A stretch of DNA of 64,000 bases from Clostridiales bacterium (GCA_020859985.1 JAJBVD010000083.1:1-64000); one strand, 5' to 3'. Positions 18,602 through 27,646 are shown, numbered from the stretch's first letter. Translations and numbers: made by a program. Notes: generated by a model from the sequence alone, not told the origin.

Positions 18602-20785
18602 ATGAAGAGAAGAGAACAGTACAAGAGACTGATCATGTTTATGGCTTCGGTACTGATTGTAGCGATCCAGACAGGGGTTTTTACTTATACCTGGTTCCAC
18701 TGCTATCACTCAGAGGCAGTGATCGGGCGGCAATACAGCTTCTGGGGACATTGGGCTCTGATCACGCTGTATGCGTTCCTTGTGGTTGTAGTATCGAAGC
18801 TTTTTTCCGCTTTTAAGGTTGGCTATCAGAGGGTGCTGGACGTATTGCTGTCCCAGATTTTTTCTGTGATCATTGTAAATGGCGTTGTGTACATTCAGCT
18901 GGCATTGATCGGGCGTTGGAAGTTTCTTGAGCATGTTGGGCCGATGCTTCGCGTGTGCGGCATTAATCTGGCTGCAGTGGTTGTCTGGGTACTTTTTATG
19001 CGGTGGATTTATGTGAAGATTTATCCCCCGCATGCGATCCTGCTGATTTATGGAAAATTTGATCCTTCTTCGCTGATTAAGAAGATGGAAGGGCGGAAAG
19101 ATAAATATACGATACAGGGGATTATTTCTCTGGATGAGGGCGTAGATAAGATTAAAGAGGAGATCTTAAAGCATCAGGCTGTCATGATCTGTGACATTCC
19201 CTCGCATGAGCGCAATCTTTTTCTGAAGTTTTGTTTTGAACACGATATTCGATGCTACTGCCAGCCAAAGATTTCTGATGTTATGGTGATGAGTTCAGAG
19301 GAGATTAATCTCTTTGATACGCCGCTTCTCCTGTTCAGGAACCGTGGACTGACAGTGGAGCAGCAGCTGATAAAACGCATTTTTGACATAGTGGTTTCAG
19401 CAGTGCTTCTTGTCGTTCTTTTGCCCCTGTTTTTACTGATAGCGGTTCTGATCAAGGCCTATGACGGCGGTCCCGTCTTTTATCGACAGAGACGTCTGAC
19501 GAAGAATGGCAAGAACTTTATGGTTTATAAATTCCGCAGTATGCGGATGGATTCGGAGAAAGAGGGTGCTCGTCTTGCAGCGAAGGGAGACGACCGTGTC
19601 ACGCCGGTCGGTAACGTGCTGCGTAATATCCATTTTGATGAGCTGCCGCAGCTTTTGAATATTCTGGCGGGTGATATGTCTCTGGTTGGACCCCGCCCGG
19701 AGCGCCCGGAGATAGCGGCGGAATACGAGAAAGAGATTCCGGAATTCTCATACCGTCTGAAGGTGAAAGCCGGCCTGACGGGATATGCGCAGGTTTATGG
19801 GAAATACAATACAAATCCTTATGATAAGCTGAAGCTGGATCTTACCTATATAGAGAATTATTCGTTCCTGATGGATTTGCAGCTGATTGCAACGACGGCA
19901 AAGATCCTCTTCCAGAAAGAGAATACCGAGGGAGTGGAGCAGTGGCAGAGAACTGCTTCTGCCTCCAGCGCGGAGCCGGTTTTAAATACGGAGGATGCAG
20001 ATGTTGGCACCGCGGCACCGATCGTTTCAGTCATTATCCCGGCGTGCAGCTGTGAGGATACCATTGAACGCGCGATTGATTCTGCGTTAGCACAGGAGGT
20101 GCCCTTAGAGATTCTGGTCCTCAATGACGCTTCACCGGATAACCTCGATGCAGTCATGGAACGATATTGCAGCGAACCCCGGGTACGATACAGCAGGAAC
20201 AAGAGCAGTATCGGAGCTGCTGCTACGAGAAACCGCGGTGTACAGCTTGCGAGCGGAAAATATGTGGCATTTTTGGATGCGGATGACTGGTGGACGCAGG
20301 ATAAGCTGAAAAAACAGCTGGCGCTGTTGGAGTCAGGGGATTCTGCTCCGGTCCTTTGTGCGACCGCACGGGAGCTGGTGACATACGAGGGCAGGCTGAC
20401 CGGACATGTGATCCCTGTGCACGAGACGATCACTTATCGGAGACTTTTGCTGCACAACTGCATTAACTGCTCGTCAGTGGTGCTACGTACGGACATTGCC
20501 AGAGAATTCCCCATGGAGCATGAAGACAGCCACGAGGACTATATTACCTGGCTTCGGGTTCTCAAAAAGTATGGGAGAGCTGTTGCTGTCAATGAGCCGC
20601 TTTTGAAATACCGGCTGACTGCGTCAGGCAAATCCGGCGGGAAGCTTCACTCCGCACGTATGACATACCGCGCCTATCGGTATGCGGGTTTTGGCAGGAT
20701 ATCATCTGTGTTCCTGTTCTGCGCGTATGCAGTCAACGGTGTTCTGAAATATTCTGCAGCATTCTTAAGTAAATGGGAAAATTGA
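18602..20785 (+). CDS. Polyprenyl glycosylphosphotransferase fused to GT2 glycosyltransferase
   Basis: A 727-residue two-enzyme fusion for surface polysaccharide synthesis. Residues 1-140 hold four to five membrane helices and 145-235 a CoA-binding-like domain. From about 257 there is a bacterial sugar transferase ([55 protein letters not shown]), which puts the first sugar phosphate onto undecaprenyl phosphate. After a short linker (about 445-470), a GT2 domain begins [20 protein letters not shown], with FLDADDWW as its DxD site (about 557). ATG 18602 with AAGGGA 5 nt upstream is chosen; the frame is open further upstream, through a repeat. No other polysaccharide genes adjoin. Confidence 0.87.
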   Translation: MKRREQYKRLIMFMASVLIVAIQTGVFTYTWFHCYHSEAVIGRQYSFWGHWALITLYAFLVVVVSKLFSAFKVGYQRVLDVLLSQIFSVIIVNGVVYIQLALIGRWKFLEHVGPMLRVCGINLAAVVVWVLFMRWIYVKIYPPHAILLIYGKFDPSSLIKKMEGRKDKYTIQGIISLDEGVDKIKEEILKHQAVMICDIPSHERNLFLKFCFEHDIRCYCQPKISDVMVMSSEEINLFDTPLLLFRNRGLTVEQQLIKRIFDIVVSAVLLVVLLPLFLLIAVLIKAYDGGPVFYRQRRLTKNGKNFMVYKFRSMRMDSEKEGARLAAKGDDRVTPVGNVLRNIHFDELPQLLNILAGDMSLVGPRPERPEIAAEYEKEIPEFSYRLKVKAGLTGYAQVYGKYNTNPYDKLKLDLTYIENYSFLMDLQLIATTAKILFQKENTEGVEQWQRTASASSAEPVLNTEDADVGTAAPIVSVIIPACSCEDTIERAIDSALAQEVPLEILVLNDASPDNLDAVMERYCSEPRVRYSRNKSSIGAAATRNRGVQLASGKYVAFLDADDWWTQDKLKKQLALLESGDSAPVLCATARELVTYEGRLTGHVIPVHETITYRRLLLHNCINCSSVVLRTDIAREFPMEHEDSHEDYITWLRVLKKYGRAVAVNEPLLKYRLTASGKSGGKLHSARMTYRAYRYAGFGRISSVFLFCAYAVNGVLKYSAAFLSKWEN

Positions 20786-20805
20786 AAAAGATGGAGGACA
20801 AAACT

Positions 20806-21813
20806 GTGATACAGAAGCTGATTGAAAACATCAAAAAGACGAACGCGCCGATTGTGGTAGGTTTGGATCCGATGCTCTCTTATATTCCGGAACACATAAA
20901 AAAGGCCGCTTTTGAGGAGTACGGGGAGACATTGAAGGGAGCCGCAGAGGCTGTCTGGATGTACAATAAAAAGATTGTGGATGCGGTTTACGATCTGATC
21001 CCGGCGGTAAAGCCGCAGATTGCAATGTATGAGCAGTTTGGCATTCCGGGACTGATTGCTTTTCAAAAGACAATTGATTATTGTCATGAAAAAGGACTTG
21101 TCGTGATCGGGGATGTGAAGCGGGGGGATATTGGTTCTACCTCAGCTGCGTATGCCACAGCACATCTGGGAAGGGTGCAGGTTGGCACACAGATGCTGAC
21201 GCCCTTCGGAGAGGACTTTGCGACTGTGAACCCCTACCTTGGGACAGATGGAATTAAGCCATTTCTGGATGTCTGCCATGAAGAAAAGAAAGGCATTTTT
21301 GTCCTTGTCAAGACATCTAATCCGTCGAGCGGGGAATTTCAGGACAGGCTGATTGCAGAACCGCGGACGGAAGCTGCGCAGTGCATTGCAGCTGCGCCGG
21401 ATCCTGCAAAGAGTGTACAGTCTGGCACGGACGGTATGCGGCCTCTGTATGAACTGGTGGGTGAAAAGGTGGCCGAGTGGGCCGATTCCTGTATGGGAGA
21501 GACCTACAGTTATGTCGGAGCTGTGGTCGGAGCTACGTATCCGGAGATGGGCAAAACGCTTCGCCGTGTAATGCCGAAATGCTTTATTCTTGTGCCGGGC
21601 TATGGCGCGCAGGGAGGGAAGGCTTCAGATCTGGCGTGCTTTTTTAACGAGGACGGACTTGGCGCGATCGTCAATTCTTCACGCGGCATTATTGCAGCAT
21701 ATAAGCAGGAAAAATATGCGGCTTTCGGAGCGGAGCATTTCGCGGAGGCAAGCCGGGCCGCAGTGACAGATATGATTGAAGATATCAATGGGGCACTGGG
21801 GCATAGATTTTAG
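20806..21813 (+). CDS. pyrF: Orotidine 5'-phosphate decarboxylase
   Basis: A 335-residue OMP decarboxylase of the longer (type 2) class; it makes UMP in the last step of de novo pyrimidine synthesis. Seen: IVVGLDPMLSYIPEH near the N terminus, the catalytic Lys-Asp cluster GDVKRGDIGSTSAAYA (about residues 102-117), and phosphate-binding VVGATYPE and LVPGYGAQGG near the C terminus. GTG 20806 is chosen because GGAGG (20793-20797) is 8 nt upstream; ATG 20791 is an alternative, and ATG 20773 overlaps the previous gene. It opens a pyrF-pyrK-pyrD run on one strand. A GTAAC repeat begins at the base after its stop. Confidence 0.95.
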   Translation: MIQKLIENIKKTNAPIVVGLDPMLSYIPEHIKKAAFEEYGETLKGAAEAVWMYNKKIVDAVYDLIPAVKPQIAMYEQFGIPGLIAFQKTIDYCHEKGLVVIGDVKRGDIGSTSAAYATAHLGRVQVGTQMLTPFGEDFATVNPYLGTDGIKPFLDVCHEEKKGIFVLVKTSNPSSGEFQDRLIAEPRTEAAQCIAAAPDPAKSVQSGTDGMRPLYELVGEKVAEWADSCMGETYSYVGAVVGATYPEMGKTLRRVMPKCFILVPGYGAQGGKASDLACFFNEDGLGAIVNSSRGIIAAYKQEKYAAFGAEHFAEASRAAVTDMIEDINGALGHRF

Positions 21814-21840
21814 GTAACTGTGAAGGTACTGAACAGTTAC
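21814..21840. repeat. GTAAC palindromic repeat, copy 2
   Basis: Identical to the 27-nt element at 18551-18577. It starts immediately after the pyrF TAG, so the pyrF-pyrK transcript contains this hairpin. Confidence 0.85.
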
Positions 21841-21876
21841 GAATTTAGTATGCGAACACGAACGGGTATTTGTGAT

Positions 21877-22728
21877 ATGAAAAAAGAAAACGGCAGCAGT
21901 GAGAACAATAAGAAGTCTGAAAAATCGATGATACGTGCGGTGATTTGTTCGCAGGAACAGATCGCAGACCAGATATTCAGCATGTGGCTGCAGGCGGATC
22001 CTGTTGCACAGAGCGCATGTCCGGGACAGTTTGTCTCCGTATACAGCAGTGATTCCGGACGGCTGCTTCCGCGTCCCATCAGCATTTGCGAGACGGATAA
22101 AAATCATGGAAGGATCCGTCTGGTATACCGGGTTGCCGGAAAGGGCACGGCAGAATTTTCCGGCTGTCAGGCTGGAGACTGTCTGGATATTTTAGGGCCG
22201 CTCGGGAACGGCTATCCGCTGGAACGGTGTCCGGAAGGACGCACGGCATTCCTGATCGGCGGTGGGATTGGAATCCCGCCGATGGTAGAGCTGGCAAAAC
22301 AGCTCAAGGGAAGGGTGATATCTGTTGCGGGCTATCGGAATGAATTGTTTTTAACGGATAAACTGGAGGCATACGGAGAACTGCATGTAGCTGTAGAGGA
22401 TGATTCTCTGTACAGCAGGCTGCGGAGTATGAAAAATGAACATAAAGCCACGCATGGCAATGTGCTTGACTGCATCCGGGAACACAATCTGCATGCTGAT
22501 GTGATTTATGCCTGCGGCCCGACGCCAATGCTGCGCGCAGTAAAAACATTTGCGCAGGAGAACGAGATCGAATGCTGGCTTTCTCTGGAACAGAGGATGG
22601 CGTGCGGAATCGGGGCCTGTCTGGCCTGTGTCTGTGATTCGGCTGAGGTGGACGCGCATTCTAAGGTAAAGAACAAGCGAGTCTGCAAAGAAGGGCCGGT
22701 GTTTGCGGCGGAGGATGTTGTTCTATGA
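21877..22728 (+). CDS. pyrK: Dihydroorotate dehydrogenase electron-transfer subunit
   Basis: A 283-residue iron-sulfur flavoprotein that passes electrons between PyrDB and NAD. Seen: FAD-binding LPRPISICE (about residues 65-73), the NAD-site GGGIGIPPM (about 128-136), and a C-terminal [2Fe-2S] cluster motif CGIGACLACVC with a further Cys at KNKRVCKEGP. It is slightly longer than the usual 250-260 residues because of a charged N-terminal extension. ATG 21877 is taken; ATG 21850 is possible and neither has a good ribosome site, so the repeat just upstream may have disturbed initiation. The stop overlaps pyrD by 4 nt (ATGA). Confidence 0.93.
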   Translation: MKKENGSSENNKKSEKSMIRAVICSQEQIADQIFSMWLQADPVAQSACPGQFVSVYSSDSGRLLPRPISICETDKNHGRIRLVYRVAGKGTAEFSGCQAGDCLDILGPLGNGYPLERCPEGRTAFLIGGGIGIPPMVELAKQLKGRVISVAGYRNELFLTDKLEAYGELHVAVEDDSLYSRLRSMKNEHKATHGNVLDCIREHNLHADVIYACGPTPMLRAVKTFAQENEIECWLSLEQRMACGIGACLACVCDSAEVDAHSKVKNKRVCKEGPVFAAEDVVL

Positions 22729-23633
22729 TAAATACAAAGGTGACAGTCGCAGGGGTGGAACTGAAAAATCCGGTGATGACCGCATCGGGTACATTTGGAT
22801 CCGGTATGGAATATAGTGAATTTGTTGATCTCTCCCGTCTGGGCGCGGTCGTGACAAAGGGGGTTGCAAATGTCCCCTGGCCGGGGAATCCGATACCGCG
22901 CGTGGCGGAGATCCGCGGCGGCATGATGAATGCGATCGGTCTTCAGAATCCGGGCGTTGAGACATTTTGTACGCGCGACCTGCCGTTCCTTGAGCAGTAT
23001 GACACCGCTGTGATCGTGAATGTCTGCGGTCATACGGCGGAGGAATATGTGGAGGTTGTCGAGCGGCTTTCGGATGAAGCTGCGGTTGACCTTCTGGAGA
23101 TTAATATTTCCTGCCCGAATGTGCGCTGCGGTGGTATTGCGTTTGGCCAGAATCCGGATTCAGTGGAGGCGATTACGCGCGAGGTCAAACGACACGCGAA
23201 GCAGCCGGTGATTATGAAACTCAGTCCGAACGTGACAGATATTACGGAATTAGCACGGGCCGCGGAAGCGGGAGGTGCAGACGCACTCTCCATGATCAAC
23301 ACTCTGACGGGGATGAAGATTGATGTAAACCGCCGTACCTTTGCTCTGGCGAATCAGACCGGCGGTGTATCCGGACCGGCTATTCATCCAATTGCGGTGC
23401 GGATGGTATATCAGACGGCACAGGCAGTAAAACTTCCGATTATCGGCATGGGAGGAATCTCCTCTGCGGAGGACGCGCTGGAATTTATCCTTGCCGGAGC
23501 GACAGCGGTCGCGGTCGGCACCGCGAATTTCCGCAATCCGCGCACGACGCTGGATGTGATAGAGGGAATTGAGGACTACATGCGCTGTCAGAAGGTGGAA
23601 GATATATGCAGTTTGATCGGAACGGTGAAATAA
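22725..23633 (+). CDS. pyrD: Dihydroorotate dehydrogenase, class 1B catalytic subunit
   Basis: A 302-residue FMN enzyme that oxidises dihydroorotate to orotate in pyrimidine synthesis. Seen: TASGTFGSGMEYSEF and TKGV near the N terminus, the active-site loop NISCPNVRCGGIAFGQ with catalytic Cys (about residues 126-141), and the C-terminal FMN phosphate site GMGGISSAEDALEFILAGA. It overlaps pyrK by 4 nt, the expected stoichiometric arrangement for the NAD-linked PyrDB-PyrK complex. pyrE lies separately at 34.5 kb. Confidence 0.96.
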   Translation: MINTKVTVAGVELKNPVMTASGTFGSGMEYSEFVDLSRLGAVVTKGVANVPWPGNPIPRVAEIRGGMMNAIGLQNPGVETFCTRDLPFLEQYDTAVIVNVCGHTAEEYVEVVERLSDEAAVDLLEINISCPNVRCGGIAFGQNPDSVEAITREVKRHAKQPVIMKLSPNVTDITELARAAEAGGADALSMINTLTGMKIDVNRRTFALANQTGGVSGPAIHPIAVRMVYQTAQAVKLPIIGMGGISSAEDALEFILAGATAVAVGTANFRNPRTTLDVIEGIEDYMRCQKVEDICSLIGTVK

Positions 23634-23691
23634 TCCGAGATAATTCTGTTTTATTATATTAAATCATATGTTTTGAAAATATAAAAATATA

Positions 23692-23720
23692 TTGCAAATT
23701 ATTTTCACATGTGTTATATT
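23692..23720 (+). promoter_or_regulatory. Promoter for a short convergent RNA
   Basis: TTGCAA (23692-23697), exactly 17 nt, TATATT (23715-23720). Transcription would begin near 23727 and meet the terminator at 23765-23796. No open frame lies in between, so an RNA product is expected. Confidence 0.6.
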
Positions 23721-23726
23721 GGCTGC

Positions 23727-23803
23727 TGTAAAGATCAGAAGAAGTTCCATAATGAGAGAAAGCGAAAACCCCGGATGTTGCAGCATCTGGGGTTTTCTAT
23801 TCC
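23727..23803 (+). ncRNA. Candidate antisense RNA (type I antitoxin-like)
   Basis: About 75 nt from the predicted start to the end of the U-run after the hairpin. It is complementary to the 3' untranslated part of the small-peptide message on the other strand if that message ends at the same bidirectional terminator. This is the geometry of TxpA/RatA- and BsrG/SR4-type systems of Bacillus. Existence is inferred from promoter plus terminator only. Confidence 0.5.
23765..23796. terminator. Bidirectional terminator of the small-peptide locus
   Basis: AAAACCCCGGATG (23765-23777) pairs with CATCTGGGGTTTT (23784-23796), apart from one G-T pair. There are A/U runs on both sides, so it can end transcripts from both strands. 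Confidence 0.85.
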
Positions 23804-23841
23804 TTTTTGGTGGCGGCTTACACCACAGGCTGTTTTCCGAA

Positions 23842-23928
23842 TTACTTTATCCCGTCCAGCCATTTGATGATATAGTGCGTAACTACATCACACGTGACGG
23901 TAATCAATAGAATCAGAAGATATTCCAT
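23842..23928 (-). CDS. 28-residue hydrophobic peptide, type I toxin-like
   Basis: On the minus strand, ATG 23928 starts a 28-codon frame: a hydrophobic stretch MEYLLILLITVTCDVV then THYIIKWLDGIK. One transmembrane helix followed by a short polar tail with KWLDG is the layout of small toxic membrane peptides (TxpA/BsrG/Fst-like) and of unannotated peptides in gut clostridia. The Shine-Dalgarno is exceptionally strong, AAAGGAGGTGAT, close to full anti-SD complementarity. A promoter lies 40 nt upstream of that site region (23977-24005, minus strand). The leader contains GTTACCACCTC (23970-23960), which can pair 9 of 11 positions with the SD region, so translation may be masked. Toxicity is inferred. 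Confidence 0.65.
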   Translation of the reverse strand: MEYLLILLITVTCDVVTHYIIKWLDGIK

Positions 23929-23976
23929 ATGGTATCACCTCCTTTCTGTACCTTATGTAGAGGTGGTAACAGAAAG

Positions 23977-24005
23977 ATAATATCACATAATATAAATGCA
24001 TGCAA
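23977..24005 (-). promoter_or_regulatory. Promoter of the 28-residue peptide
   Basis: Minus strand: TTGCAT (24005-24000), 17-nt spacer, TATTAT (23982-23977). Predicted start near 23970. A second possible pair, TTGCTT with TATAAT, lies further upstream on the same strand (about 24025-24055). Confidence 0.6.
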
Positions 24006-24092
24006 TAAAAACTAGCTCACAAATATTATAATAACATTTATACAATAAGCAAGTTGATTTAGAGTAAGGCCATATGAATAAAAAGAATAATA

Positions 24093-24129
24093 CAGGCAAC
24101 ACTTCGGGATAGAAAAGGGAGGTTGCCTG
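24093..24129 (+). promoter_or_regulatory. Hairpin presenting the spoIIR ribosome site
   Basis: CAGGCAAC (24093-24100) is perfectly complementary to GTTGCCTG (24122-24129), which ends 2 nt before the spoIIR ATG. The GGGAGG site (24117-24122) sits at the 3' side of the loop. Folding would restrict or expose initiation. Confidence 0.5.
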
Positions 24130-24131
24130 TA

Positions 24132-24869
24132 ATGCGTAAAGATCAAAAATATAAATATAGAATTCGGTGTCAGTCATGGATCGGCAGGTGCGTTCTGTTT
24201 TTGCTCCTCGCCATTTTTCTCAATGCCGCTGCTGCGGCTGCACAGCAAAACAATATTCAGCAGGGGATTGCGGATGAAGTTCTGAGATTTCATGTACTTG
24301 CGAACAGTGACAGCGAGGAAGACCAGAATGTAAAGTATCAGGTGCGAGATGCGGTGCTGGAGTGGATGTCAGAAGAACTCTTATCGGAAGAACCGGTATC
24401 AGAAGAACTGGTATCGGACTTACATTCAGAATCCGCCGGAGAGCTGGCGGTGCTCAAAGGCGCGGATCAGAACAGTCAGAGCGGACGGGATACGGCGCTG
24501 GAGTTTGTGTCTGAAAATCTGATACAGATAGAAAAAATCGCGAATGCCGTGCTGGAGGAGCAGGGATTGTCCTACCGCGCTTCCGCGGAACTTGCCCAAA
24601 GCTGGTTTCCGGAACGCACCTACGGGGACTGTACATTTCCAGCAGGGTGGTACGAAGCTCTGCGCATCCGCCTCGGAGAGGCAGAAGGGCAGAACTGGTG
24701 GTGCGTGCTCTATCCGGCTCTCTGCTTTTCCGACTGTCTTCATGCTGTGGTCGGCAAGGAAGAACTGCTTCAGCTGGAGGATGCGCTGACGGTAGAAGAA
24801 TATGAGAGCCTGCTGCAGTCTCCGGGGCAGTGGAAACTCTCTTTTAAGTGGTTTACTGCGCTTTTTTAA
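24132..24869 (+). CDS. spoIIR: Stage II sporulation protein R
   Basis: A 245-residue secreted signalling protein made in the forespore under sigma-F; it triggers processing of pro-sigma-E in the mother cell. Seen: an N-terminal signal/anchor (VLFLLLAIFLNAAAAAAQQ, about residues 16-34) and the family block LRFHVLANSDSEEDQNVKYQ followed by VRDAVL. An extra repetitive Glu/Ser/Val stretch (about 75-100, ELLSEEPVSEELVSDL) is not typical. ATG 24132 is chosen over TTG 24123 from the GGGAGG site. It overlaps the end of typA on the opposite strand by 17 nt. It implies a sporulating host. Confidence 0.9.
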   Translation: MRKDQKYKYRIRCQSWIGRCVLFLLLAIFLNAAAAAAQQNNIQQGIADEVLRFHVLANSDSEEDQNVKYQVRDAVLEWMSEELLSEEPVSEELVSDLHSESAGELAVLKGADQNSQSGRDTALEFVSENLIQIEKIANAVLEEQGLSYRASAELAQSWFPERTYGDCTFPAGWYEALRIRLGEAEGQNWWCVLYPALCFSDCLHAVVGKEELLQLEDALTVEEYESLLQSPGQWKLSFKWFTALF

Positions 24870-26682
24870 ATCCGGCTCGTTTTCTTAAAGTCGGATCGAG
24901 AATCTTTTTGCGGATACGCAGACTCTTCGGCGTCACCTCAAGCAGCTCGTCTGTATCGATGAATTCCAGTGCCTGTTCAAGGCTTAAGATCTTTGGTGGC
25001 GTCAGCTTTAGTGCCTCATCTGATCCGGAGGCTCGTGTGTTGGTCAGATGTTTGGTCTTGCAGACGTTCAGCTCGATGTCCTCCGGTTTCGCACTCTGAC
25101 CGATGACCATGCCGGAATATACTTTTTCACCAGGTCCGATGAATAGCGTGCCGCGGTCCTGTGCGTTGAACAGACCATACGCGACCGATTCACCAGACTC
25201 GAAGGCGATCAGAGAACCAAGGTTGCGGTAAGAGAGGTCGCCCTTATAGGGACCATAGCCGTCGAAAATCGTGTTCATGATGCCGTTGCCCTTGGTATCA
25301 GTCAGAAACTCGCCGCGGTAGCCGATCAGACCTCGGGAAGGAATGGAGAATTCCAGACGGGAATAGCCGCCCTGTCCGAGACTCATACCCTGCAGCTCTC
25401 CCTTGCGCAGACTCAGCTTCTGAATGACGGTGCCGGAAAATTCTTCCGGTACATCAATGTAACACAGCTCCATCGGCTCCAGCTTTTTGCCGCGCTCGTC
25501 GGTCTTGTAGATGACCTCCGCTTTGCTTACGGCAAACTCAAAGCCTTCACGGCGCATGGTCTCGATCAGGATGGAAAGATGCAGCTCTCCGCGTCCGGAT
25601 ACCTTAAAGGTGTCGGTGTCTTCCGTATCCTCCACGCGCAGGCTGACGTCTGTATTCAGTTCCCGGTACAGGCGGTCGCGGATGTGGCGGGAGGTGACGT
25701 ATTTACCTTCCTGTCCGGCAAGCGGACTGTCGTTGACGATGAAGTTCATGGAGATCGTCGGCTCGGAAATCTTCTGGAACGGAATTGCGTCCGGTGCTTC
25801 CGGCGCACAGATCGTATCGCCGATATGCAGATCTGAAATGCCGGAGATGGCCACTATCGAACCGATGGTCGCACTCTGGACATCTACCTTATTTAAAGCG
25901 TCGAACTCATAAAGCCGGCTGATTTTAACCTTGTGCTTTTTATCCGGATCGTGGTGGTTGACAATGACGACTTCCTGATTGACAGATATGGTACCGCGAT
26001 CTACTTTGCCGACACCGATGCGGCCGACATATTCATTATAATCGATCGTACTGATGAGTACCTGGGTCGGGCCGTTTTCATCCCCCTCCGGAGCCGGGAT
26101 ATAATTTACAATCGTTTCGAACAGCGGTTCCATATTTGTTCCCGGTACAGCCGGATCCATGCTGGCGTAGCCGCCTTTTGCGGAGGCATAGACAAACGGG
26201 CAGTCCAGCTGCTCGTCCGAGGCTTCCAACTCAATGAAAAGCTCCAGCACTTCGTCTACTACTTCCGCGGGTCTGGCTTCCGGACGGTCAATTTTGTTGA
26301 TACAGACGATGACCGGGAGCTCCAGCTCCAATGCCTTCCGCAGCACGAATTTGGTCTGCGGCATCGCTCCTTCAAACGCGTCGACGACCAGAATGACGCC
26401 GTTTACCATTTTAAGTACACGTTCTACCTCGCCGCCGAAATCTGCATGCCCCGGAGTGTCAATGATGTTGATTTTTGTATTTTTATAAGTAACCGCGGTA
26501 TTCTTAGAAAGGATGGTGATGCCGCGCTCACGCTCCAAATCATTGGAATCCATGATGCGCTCCGCTACCTCCTGATTCTGCCGGAACACGCCGCTCTGCT
26601 TCAAAAGCTCGTCCACCAGTGTCGTCTTACCGTGGTCTACATGTGCGATAATTGCAATATTTCTTACATCTTCTCTTATCAT
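24853..26682 (-). CDS. typA: Ribosome-associated GTPase TypA/BipA
   Basis: A 609-residue translational GTPase of the TypA/BipA family, acting on ribosome assembly and stress adaptation. Seen: G1 AHVDHGKTTLVDELL (about residues 14-28), the switch ERGITILSKNTAV, G3 DTPGHADFGGEVERV (about 76-90), G4 NKIDRPEA (about 130), and the C-terminal TypA block (PSRGLIGYRGEFLTDTKG, then GVY-like end LTPPKILSLEQALEFI). Length is normal. It has its own promoter and a long structured leader (26683-26868). It is convergent with and slightly overlaps spoIIR. Confidence 0.96.
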   Translation of the reverse strand: MIREDVRNIAIIAHVDHGKTTLVDELLKQSGVFRQNQEVAERIMDSNDLERERGITILSKNTAVTYKNTKINIIDTPGHADFGGEVERVLKMVNGVILVVDAFEGAMPQTKFVLRKALELELPVIVCINKIDRPEARPAEVVDEVLELFIELEASDEQLDCPFVYASAKGGYASMDPAVPGTNMEPLFETIVNYIPAPEGDENGPTQVLISTIDYNEYVGRIGVGKVDRGTISVNQEVVIVNHHDPDKKHKVKISRLYEFDALNKVDVQSATIGSIVAISGISDLHIGDTICAPEAPDAIPFQKISEPTISMNFIVNDSPLAGQEGKYVTSRHIRDRLYRELNTDVSLRVEDTEDTDTFKVSGRGELHLSILIETMRREGFEFAVSKAEVIYKTDERGKKLEPMELCYIDVPEEFSGTVIQKLSLRKGELQGMSLGQGGYSRLEFSIPSRGLIGYRGEFLTDTKGNGIMNTIFDGYGPYKGDLSYRNLGSLIAFESGESVAYGLFNAQDRGTLFIGPGEKVYSGMVIGQSAKPEDIELNVCKTKHLTNTRASGSDEALKLTPPKILSLEQALEFIDTDELLEVTPKSLRIRKKILDPTLRKRAGFKKAQ

Positions 26683-27019
26683 TTCAATCTCTCTCCTGAA
26701 ATCATTCTTTCCTTAACAGTAAACGACGTAAGTCGATTTACTTTGCGCCTGACGCAAGGGATGTCATAAGGATTGGATTCCTTATGACTATCGCGTAAGC
26801 TGCCATTCCTTGTGCGTCAGTGTGCATACAAACCTATGCAAGTTTATCACAAATTCGATAGAAAACAAGGGTGATTCAAAATTATTTTGCAAAAATCCCC
26901 AAATGTGGTTCTAAACGGAACATCTGATGAATAAACATAGAGTATACAGGAAAATGTTTTCGGATATGATTCGATGCCGGAAATATTTTTACCATACGAA
27001 GGAAGGGAGATCTTCAGAC
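26683..27019. other. typA leader and divergent intergenic region
   Basis: No gene. It contains a palindrome (26718-26742), a nested inverted repeat CTGACGCAAGG...CCTTGTGCGTCAG (about 26750-26820) enclosing GTCATAAGGA/TCCTTATGAC, and a minus-strand promoter TTGTTT-N16-TAAACT (26868-26841). The palindromes therefore lie in the typA 5' untranslated region. The plus-strand side leads to the SSB-like gene. Confidence 0.65.
26718..26742. repeat. AGTAAA palindrome, copy 1
   Basis: A 25-nt palindrome with arms AGTAAACGAC and GTCGATTTACT around a central GTAA. A near-identical, fully symmetric copy is at 51816-51840. Confidence 0.7.
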
Positions 27020-27646
27020 ATGACAGATAAAATTATTGAAAACAATCAGGTATCCATCATGGGCAAAATCATTTCCGATTTTTCTTTCAGCCATGAAGTG
27101 TTCGGAGAGGGATTTTACATGGTGGATATTTCCGTGCAGAGGCTGAGCGACTCGACCGATATCATCCCGGTGATGGTATCCGAGCGGCTGATTGACGTCA
27201 CAAAGGACTACCATGGTTCTACCATACAGGTATTCGGCCAGTTTCGCTCGTATAACCGGCACGAAGAGAAGAAAAACCGGCTGGTTCTCTCTGTTTTTGC
27301 CAGAGAATTAAGCTTTACGGAGGATGACAGTGATAAGGTAAAGAGCAATCAGATTTTTCTGGATGGTTTTATCTGTAAGACGCCGGTATACCGGCGTACC
27401 CCTCTTGGAAGGGAAATTGCAGATATGCTGTTGGCGGTCAACCGCCCATATGGAAAATCGGATTACATTCCCTGTATCTGCTGGGGGAGAAATGCCCGCT
27501 TTGCTTCAGGATTCGAGGTGGGTGGTCATGTGCAGGTATGGGGCCGTATACAGAGCAGGGAGTATGTGAAAAAACTCGATGAGGAATCCGCAGAGCGCCG
27601 TATTGCCTATGAGGTATCGGTGAGTAAGCTGGAGTATCTGGAATGA
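27020..27646 (+). CDS. Two-OB-fold single-stranded DNA-binding-like protein
   Basis: A 208-residue protein that seems to contain two OB folds, each beginning with a pattern like that of SSB/PriB: NQVSIMGKIISDFSFSHEVF (about residues 9-28) and NQIFLDGFICKTPVYRRTPL (about 113-132), the second continuing GREIADMLLAVNRPYGKSDY and CICWGRNA as SSB proteins do. It resembles single-stranded DNA-binding proteins annotated in Lachnospiraceae, distinct from the classic SSB with its acidic tail, which is absent. ATG 27020 is chosen because GGAAGGGAGA (27001-27010) precedes it; an upstream in-frame opening to 26927 lacks a site. Its role is not known. Confidence 0.65.
   Translation: MTDKIIENNQVSIMGKIISDFSFSHEVFGEGFYMVDISVQRLSDSTDIIPVMVSERLIDVTKDYHGSTIQVFGQFRSYNRHEEKKNRLVLSVFARELSFTEDDSDKVKSNQIFLDGFICKTPVYRRTPLGREIADMLLAVNRPYGKSDYIPCICWGRNARFASGFEVGGHVQVWGRIQSREYVKKLDEESAERRIAYEVSVSKLEYLE

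Noticed and set aside
25933-26769. 278-codon plus-strand frame over typA
   Set aside because: Antisense shadow of a certain gene.
26927-27019. Longer N terminus of the SSB-like protein
   Set aside because: The extension is basic and unlike an OB fold, and the ribosome site GGAAGGGAGA fits the start at 27020.
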